From Acridotheres tristis (lineage: Eukaryota > Chordata > Aves > Passeriformes > Sturnidae): a DNA stretch of 64,000 nt. Made by a program: the position numbers and the translations under genes. Where the stretch lies: positions 19,973,976-20,037,975 of the forward strand of contig CM072889.1 in NCBI GenBank assembly GCA_037013685.1, read 5' to 3'. Under the pieces are notes generated by a model, which was not told the origin of the DNA, made no database searches, and was given only the letters and a program-made list of their open reading frames with translations. This document shows positions 57,530-64,000 of this stretch, one piece after another (position 1 is the stretch's first letter; every line of letters starts with the position of its first letter).

Positions 57530-58693
57530 GCTGGACCTAAACAAGGAATAGCAGAGCTGAGCTGGGCAGCTCCTGGACCTAAACAAGGAATAGCAGAGCT
57601 GAGCTGGGCAGCTGAGCTGGACCTAAACAAGGAATAGCAGAGCTGAGCTGGGCAGCTCCTGGACCTAAACAAGGAATAGCAGAGCTGAGCTGGGCAGCTG
57701 AGCTGGACCTAAACAAGGAATAGCAGAGCTGAGCTCGGGCAGCTGAGCTGGACCTAAACAAGGAATAGCAGAGCTGAGCTCGGGCAGCTGAGCTGGACCT
57801 AAACAAGGAATAGCAGAGCTGAGCTGGGCAGCTGAGCTGGACCTAAACAAGGAATAGCAGAGCTGAGCTGGGCAGCTCCTGGACCTAAACAAGGAATAGC
57901 AGAGCTGAGCTGGGCAGCTGAGCTGGACCTAAACAAGGAACAACAGAGCTGAGCTCGGGCAGCTGAGCTGGACCTAAACAAGGAATAGCAGAGCTGAGCT
58001 CAGGCAGCTCCTGGACCTAAACAAGGAATAGCAGAGCTGAGCTGGGCAGCTCCTGGACCTAAACAAGGAATAGCAGAGCTGAGCTGGGCAGCTCCTGGAC
58101 CTAAACAAGGAATAGCAGAGCTGAGCTGGGCAGCTCCTGGACCTAAACAAGGAATAGCAGAGCTGAGCTGGGCAGCTCCTGGACCTAAACAAGGAATAGC
58201 AGAGCTGAGCTGGGCAGCTCCTGGACCTAAACAAGGAATAGCAGAGCTGAGCTGGGCAGCTCCTGGACCTAAACAAGGAATAGCAGAGCTGAGCTCAGGC
58301 AGCTCCTGGACCTAAACAAGGAATAGCAGAGCTGAGCTGGGCAGCTGAGCTGGACCTAAACAAGGAATAGCAGAGCTGAGCTCAGGCAGCTCCTGGACCT
58401 AAACAAGGAATAGCAGAGCTGAGCTGGGCAGCTGAGCTGGACCTAAACAAGGAATAGCAGAGCTGAGCTCGGGCAGCTGAGCTGGACCTAAACAAGGAAT
58501 AGCAGAGCTGAGCTGGGCAGCTCCTGGACCTAAACAAGGAATAGCAGAGCTGAGCTGGGCAGCTCCTGGACCTAAACAAGGAATACCAGAGCTGAGCTTG
58601 GGCAGCTCCTGGACCTAAACAAGGAATAGCAGAGCTGAGCTGGGCAGCTGAGCTGGACCTAAACAAGGAATAGCAGAGCTGAGCTGGGCAGCT
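57530..58693. repeat. 42-45 bp minisatellite rich in AGCT
   Basis: About 27 units. Constant part: GACCTAAACAAGGAATAGCA. Variable part: GAGCTGAGCTGGGCAGCT followed by CCTG or GAGCTG, with some CTCGGGC or CTCAGGC forms. Around 58000-58300, consecutive 42-bp units are almost identical. Each unit holds three or four AGCT tetramers. Confidence 0.98.
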
Positions 58694-60060
58694 CCCTGTC
58701 TCAGATCTCTGAGCAATGTTTCTCTGCATAGCAACAGAAGCTTTCTGAGCGTTCTGATGAGGTCTGAGTCCCCAGAAATGTTCTCAGCCCTAATGCCAAT
58801 ATTGGGAGCAGCAGCAGATGTTCTGCCATTAGCTTCCTTCTCTCAATTGACTTCTCTGAATTTCTTCTAATTTGCTTATGTGAAATTTGCATACACATTT
58901 TTTTCCTAGTCTCCAAACCTATTTAAATCCCCCAGAGCAGATGCTGGCTTGTGGCTCATGTTCCTGTTAGCTGGCCAGTATTTTTCGTGGTGTTGCTTGT
59001 GAAAACCAGTGCATCCAACCTGTGGCAATGAGTTCTCTTCTGTTTACTCATGCTGCACTGTACTTTTCAACCCAAACTCCCTGTGTGATTTCTTGATGTC
59101 ACCTTTGTTCTGCTCTTGCCAGCAGCAGCTGCTGCCATGAGGCCAATTTCTGCAGGGCCACTGGGGTGTGGGAAGTGTGACTGAGCCTCTGCCTGGGCTG
59201 GGTTTGTGTGCCAGGAACACGGCCCTGGGCTGCACTGACCTTCGTTAAGTGATGCCTTAGTTCTGGTGGTGGCGAGCATTGCTTACCTAGCAGTGCACGA
59301 GGTACAGTGTGAATCACTGCAGCAAGTTCAGTAAAGCAGAGCTGATGTTTTCCTTCCCATCTCTGGGAAAATACTGGTGTTTGTGTGGGAGTGGATTGCC
59401 ATCTGGAGGGGCTTTTGTCTCTTCTTTGTTGAGTATTCAGCCCAGATAGCTGGTGAGATGAGCTTAGATAAACCTTTTTACATCACTTCAGTCAGGTCGT
59501 GTTACCCCTCTGCTCAGACCACGGTTATTAATCCATGGTGAGCTGACACACGATGGAAGCTCAGGCCCAGGGCTCCTTTTCCAATCCTCAGGGATGTTCC
59601 TTCCTCCTTACAGAGGCTGAGACCAGATTTTGTTTGGGTAAACTGCTTCCAGTTCCATGCCACTGAGTGAGCCAGGCTCCACTTCCACATTTCCAGAAGC
59701 ATCCTTGACTGGTGCAGGGTCTAACTCCATTCCTGGAGAGCTCTGCTCCCATCCCACACACATCCAGCACTTCTCCCTCACAGTCCCTTTCATTTGTGAC
59801 CAGCTCTGCTCACCTTCTCATTGTCTGTGTGAATGTGGTGCCATGACCTTGGCATTTGGGTGGAACTCACAGAAAACCAGTGCCAGGCTCCTCTGACCCC
59901 AGTCTGGGTAATTTGTTTTCATCATTAGGAACCAGCTGAGTCTTAGCTCATTAACAGAGCCGTGGGAATTGCCAGGCTTGGCCTCCAGCACAGGATCACA
60001 GGTTCTGGGCTCTGTGAGGCCAAGCAGTGAGTGGGGCAGAAGCTCGTTCTGAGCAGGGCA
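58694..60060. other. Unique sequence, nothing recognised
   Basis: Single-copy with no supported exon on either strand. Confidence 0.5.
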
Positions 60061-60064
60061 GGGA

Positions 60065-60465
60065 GAAACTGGGGAGGTGCTGGGGAAATGCTGGGAGATG
60101 CTGGAAAATGCTGGGAAATGCTGGGGAGACTGGGGAATGCTGGGGAGATGCTGAGGAGATGCTGAGGAATGCTGGAAAGTGCTGGGAGATGCTGGAAAAT
60201 GCTGGGGAAATGCTGGAAAGTGCTGGGGAGATGCTGGGGAATGCTGGGGAGATGCTGGGGAATGTTGGGGAGATGCTGGGGAATGCTGGAAAGTGCTGGG
60301 GAGATGCTGGGAAATGTTGGGGAATGCTGGGAAATGTTGGGGAATGCTGGGGAATGTTGGGGAATGCTGGGGAGATGCTGGGAAATGTTGGGGAATGCTG
60401 GGGAATGTTGGGGAGATGCTGGGGAATGTTGGGGAGATGCTGGGGAATGTTGGGGAGATGCTGAA
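60065..60465. repeat. 10-12 bp G-rich minisatellite (GGGGAATGCT)
   Basis: About 38 units: GGGGAATGCT, GGGGAGATGCT, GGGAAATGTT, GAAAATGCT. In the second half GGGG runs are separated by 6-7 nt, meeting the standard quadruplex pattern over more than 200 bp. Confidence 0.96.
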
Positions 60466-61900
60466 GTGCAGGTGGAAGGAGGAGAACTCTCAGAGTCTCC
60501 AACTCACTGGAGACCCACTGAGTCTGTTTTTATCGAGCTGTTGACAAAGGATGAGCCATCAGATCTGTGAAAAGGTGGGAAAAATCTTATTTGAGTAATG
60601 TGGCAATTTGCAGACAGCGTGCCTTGGCTCTGTGAGGGACTTTTTACAGGGTTTTGTCATGTGTGAGGTGGCCTCGTGTGAAGTTTGACAGTGGCATCCA
60701 GCCCACACTTGTGGTGTGTCCCCTGCTGAGATGTAAATATTTCAGGGACCAAAAGCTGTCACTTCGCAGTTTGCCGTGTGCTGGAGGAGCAGCAGGTCCC
60801 TGTGCCCGCCGGGGTGGGAGGGCTGCTGGGCACAGCAGTCACTCGGGCACTGCTCGAGCTCAGCCCTGCCCCGGGGTAACACATTCCCGTGCTGGGAGCT
60901 GCTCTGTGTGTGCTCCGTGACCTTTCCCAGCTCACTGGCACTGATCTGTGCACCACGGGTGAGCTCTTGTGCTTGACATTTTGGGATGAGTGAATATGAA
61001 TTAACCCAGGCAAAAGTATTTCTGTTTTTCTGTCTTCAAACAATGCCCTCCTTTCCCAAAAATGGCTGCACTACCAGGTCAGATCAAATCCAGTTTTTTA
61101 CTGATACAGTGCTGTAAAGGAATTGGAATTCACAGCTGGGAAAAGGCAGAACTGGGTTTTCTCTCATTAGTATTTTCTGTGAGAATCTGACAGGAAAGTG
61201 GAGTTCTTTATATGAGGTGTTGTGGCCATCCTGAGCACTGAGCAGGTCAGTGGGTCATGGAGACCCAAAGTGAGAAGAGCTTGTCCTGGCAAACTTGAGA
61301 AGAGAAGAGAATGGGTTTGGACTGTGAGAACCTTTAGTGATGCATCAGCTACACAATTATTGGTGATATCTCAGTGGTCCTAGTGAGGTGTCTCAGGTGT
61401 TGAAGCCAGGGATGTGCTCTGTGCTTGGCTGGGTGTGTTCTGGCACATCCAGTGCTGTGCCCCAGTTGTACTGGGGTCTCTTCTGGTGTTGGGATTTGTG
61501 GTTCTGTACCCTGAGAAGATAAAAATGAACCAGTCACCTCCTCCTTTGAGGAAGCAGTGAGCCTTTAGGTAAAGTGGGTCTAGGTGCCATGTCTGCACTG
61601 GAATCTATTCTGAATTTTTTTGTTTCTGAGCAAGGCTGCCCAGTGCACTTCTGCAAAAATCCATGATACAGACACACAGGAACATCCACCTCACTATTTA
61701 CAAGTGTCCTTATGCTCTCAACATAGAAATACTTCTGTTTGCAGCTGCTGACTGTAGCCATTCTTTGCTGTTAATTTTCAGAAGCCCAGTCAGTCACTAA
61801 AATATCCTCAGGTCTGAGCTCTTGGGCTGGAGCTGCTTGGAAGCTCAGCTTCCACCAAGACCTTTTTTCACCTTGCCCTCAGCACAAAGCCCAGGCTGAG
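60466..61900. other. Unique sequence, nothing recognised
   Basis: Single-copy. A moderately CpG-rich patch at about 60800-60880 is too small to call. Confidence 0.5.
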
Positions 61901-61904
61901 TTTG

Positions 61905-62216
61905 AGCTTGGCTGGTTAAAGCCAGGCTGATGCTGTTTGAGCCTGGCTGGTTAAAGCCAGGCTGAGTGAGTGCTGTTTGAGCCAGGCTGGTTAAAGCCAG
62001 GCTGAGTGAGTTCTGTTTGTTTGAACTTGGCTGGTTAAAGCCTGGCTGGTTAAAGCCAGGCTGATGCTGTTTGTTTAAGCCTGGCTGGTTAAAGCCAGGC
62101 TGAGCTGTTTGTTTGAGCCTGGCTGGTTAAAGCCAGGCTGAGCTGTTTGTTTGAGCCTGGCTGGTTAAAGCCAGGCTGAGCTGTTTGTTTAAGCCTGGCT
62201 GGTTAAAGCCAGGCTC
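61905..62216. repeat. 38-bp hairpin repeat
   Basis: About nine units, each with an 8-bp stem GCCTGGCT and its exact complement AGCCAGGC around a GGTTAA loop, then GAGCTGTTTGTTT or GATGCTGTTT. The last four hairpins start at 62079, 62117, 62155 and 62193, exactly 38 bp apart. Confidence 0.96.
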
Positions 62217-64000
62217 GGGGGGGACAGGGGCCAGCAGAGGTGCAGATCCCTGAGCCCCCAGCCCTGCCCAGCCTGGGGCTGGCTGCAGAGCAAAGCTGAG
62301 TCATTTCCAGGGATATTTCCCAGAGCAGTGATGCAGGACTGGGCTCTGAGCAGCTCTGCTTCTTGGTGAATTGTAATTCTGTTTATTTAGGAGAGCAAAA
62401 ACCGCCGGGGCCTCAGTGCTGCTGTGTCATCCCTGACTGGAGGAAGTCTTGTTTATCTCATCCTGAAAAGAGAGACAGGATTCTGGTGGTGCTTTTCAGA
62501 AAATAATGCTCTACTTTTGGAGAGAGTAGGCAGTGGAAATAGTCCATAGGTTTGATGTTTGAAGCTTTTTTTTTTCCTACTTCTTCTGTAACAGCAAGAA
62601 AAAAGAGCCTCAGGAGGGACTCCTGACACCCAGTGCCAGGCTGATTTGTTTTTGTTACACCAAAGCAGCTTCAAGCTTGTAACTGTAGAGGAGTGGTTTG
62701 GGGTTTAAGATGGACTGAGAGAGGCTTGGAGCTGGCTTGGGATTTTTTCTTCTGGTTTGAGTTTGATGCAGATTTTTTTTTTTTTTCCCAAACACTGTTA
62801 GTTTGTATAGGGTCTACTACAAATCTTTTACTACTTTTTCTATAGAGGAAGAGGAAATAACTGAGAGTGCTGAGAATAACCAACTGAGTTTGGTCTGAGG
62901 ATGGGATATTCTGACCCAGGGTACTGGAAGTCAGTTCTGCTTCATTGTCCTGGGCATTGCTGCTGCTCCCAGGGCTCAGAGCAGCGTGGGCGCCCTCAGG
63001 TCTCACCTGGGGCTCAGGTCACTGAGGAGCCCTGGGGGAAGGAATCCCCGTGCTCAGGGCTGCCCTGACCATGGCCGTGCTGCACAGTGGGGTCTGTCTG
63101 TCTGTCTGTCTGTCTGTCCTTGAGCTGCTCCCATGGCAGCCAGCTCTGCTGCTGCCTTGGTATTTTTCAGCTGGTCTCAGTTTTTGTTCTGCTCAGCATG
63201 AGATGGGGCAGCCTGGAAATGTTCTGTGCTCAGGATAGACCCAAACTCAGAGCAGGCAGCAGTGGGACCTGCCAGAGCACAGAGGAAAACCAGAACTCTG
63301 ACAGAGCCAGCCCTGCCTGCCCTTGGGCCAGTGCTGGGGCTCTGGTGGCTCCCAGTGCAGGGGCCAGGCAGGGGCTGCTGCTCTGTGCTGCTGGACACCT
63401 GCCCTGCTTCTGTCCCAGAGCCACCCCTGGCCTGGCTGCCAAATTGAGGCTCTGCTGCTGCCCCAGCCAGGCACGTTCTGAAGGTTTGAGCACACGGCAG
63501 TGATCAGAACCAGGGAAATGATCCTCAGCAAACACTGAGCACATGGCTGGGAGGGAAAGCCACCAATCCAGAGGGGCTGAGACCTTTGCCTGGTTGAAAG
63601 CAGTGGCATTGCTGTGGTGTGCTGGCACTGTCCCTGGCAGGCTGGACAAGTGTGTCCCATGCTGCTTTCTCTTGGATTTCAGTGGCACTGCCACTTAACC
63701 CCTTAGCTTTGATGGGCCCACTGCAATAATCATAAACAAGGAGAGGCAATGAGTGTTCAAGGAATGTCTGGTTGCCTTCTACGTTCAAAAGTCACTTGGA
63801 ATGTAATTTTATTTTATTTTACCTTTTTAGCCTAGTGGGGACTGAACAGCTCTTGCTTTTCAAAGAAAATAAAGCTGTTCCTTGAGATTTTTCTGTCTGG
63901 AACACTGAAGTAGTCCAAAGGCTGGTCTTGTACCAAAGACATTTTCCCAACAAGATCTTCATTTTCATGTGCCATTTATAGTAAATGAAGACATGTTTGT
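62217..64000. other. Unique sequence to the window end
   Basis: Single-copy with a T-rich tract at about 62776-62788 and a TGTC microsatellite at 63092-63118. An AATAAA near 63870 has no transcript context. Confidence 0.5.
63092..63118. repeat. (TGTC)n microsatellite
   Basis: Nearly seven perfect GTCT/TGTC tetramers, the same motif as at 49162-49192. Confidence 0.95.

Noticed and set aside
61905..62216. CRISPR-like array of palindromic repeats.
   Set aside because: Repeats sit at 38-bp spacing but the stretches between them are also repeated, not unique spacers, and the host is a eukaryote.

Overview
This window looks like avian, probably songbird, nuclear DNA that is almost all non-coding: intron, or intron plus intergenic sequence. 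The bird assignment rests on three things: the 3' tail of a CR1-type LINE near 1.55-1.62 kb, an LTR-like block near 47.84-48.19 kb whose TATA box and AATAAA signal are packed as in avian retroviral LTRs, and dense GC-rich minisatellites in otherwise unique sequence. Nothing resembles bacterial gene organisation. There are no operons, no tRNA or rRNA genes that I could see, and no CRISPR array.

Layout. About 40 tandem arrays with units of 4 to about 70 bp are scattered over the whole window. Adding their coordinates gives roughly 15-16 kb, about a quarter of the sequence. The largest are at 41.92-43.33 kb (about 60-bp unit), 57.53-58.69 kb (42-45 bp, rich in AGCT), 28.01-29.13 kb (27-33 bp), 24.13-25.04 kb (CCCTGTG-based), 54.78-56.68 kb (four arrays in a row around a small CpG-rich core) and 6.27-6.92 kb (19 bp). 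Between them lies unique sequence of mixed composition. Several AT-rich islands (about 10.0-10.3, 16.55-16.72, 36.3-36.7, 39.2-39.7 and 52.95-54.25 kb) look like candidates for conserved non-coding elements, but conservation cannot be judged from one sequence.

Coding content. Only one stretch reads like a real exon: plus strand, ending at the splice donor after 23861 and starting at 23694 or, with a better polypyrimidine tract, at 23625. It encodes a polar peptide with a cysteine-rich CHEIFCC motif. I could not assign it to a family. A possible 11-nt microexon at 25228-25238 has good splice borders and keeps the frame. If both are real, the host gene runs on the plus strand and most of the window is its introns.

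The very long open frames over the minisatellites (up to 876 codons) are artefacts of repeat units that lack stop codons. The main interest is therefore structural: a hairpin array with exact 38-bp spacing, an array resembling an immunoglobulin switch region, a 499-nt stretch without a single G, a perfect 30-copy AAAGG tract, several quadruplex-prone arrays, and arrays whose variant units form readable patterns.
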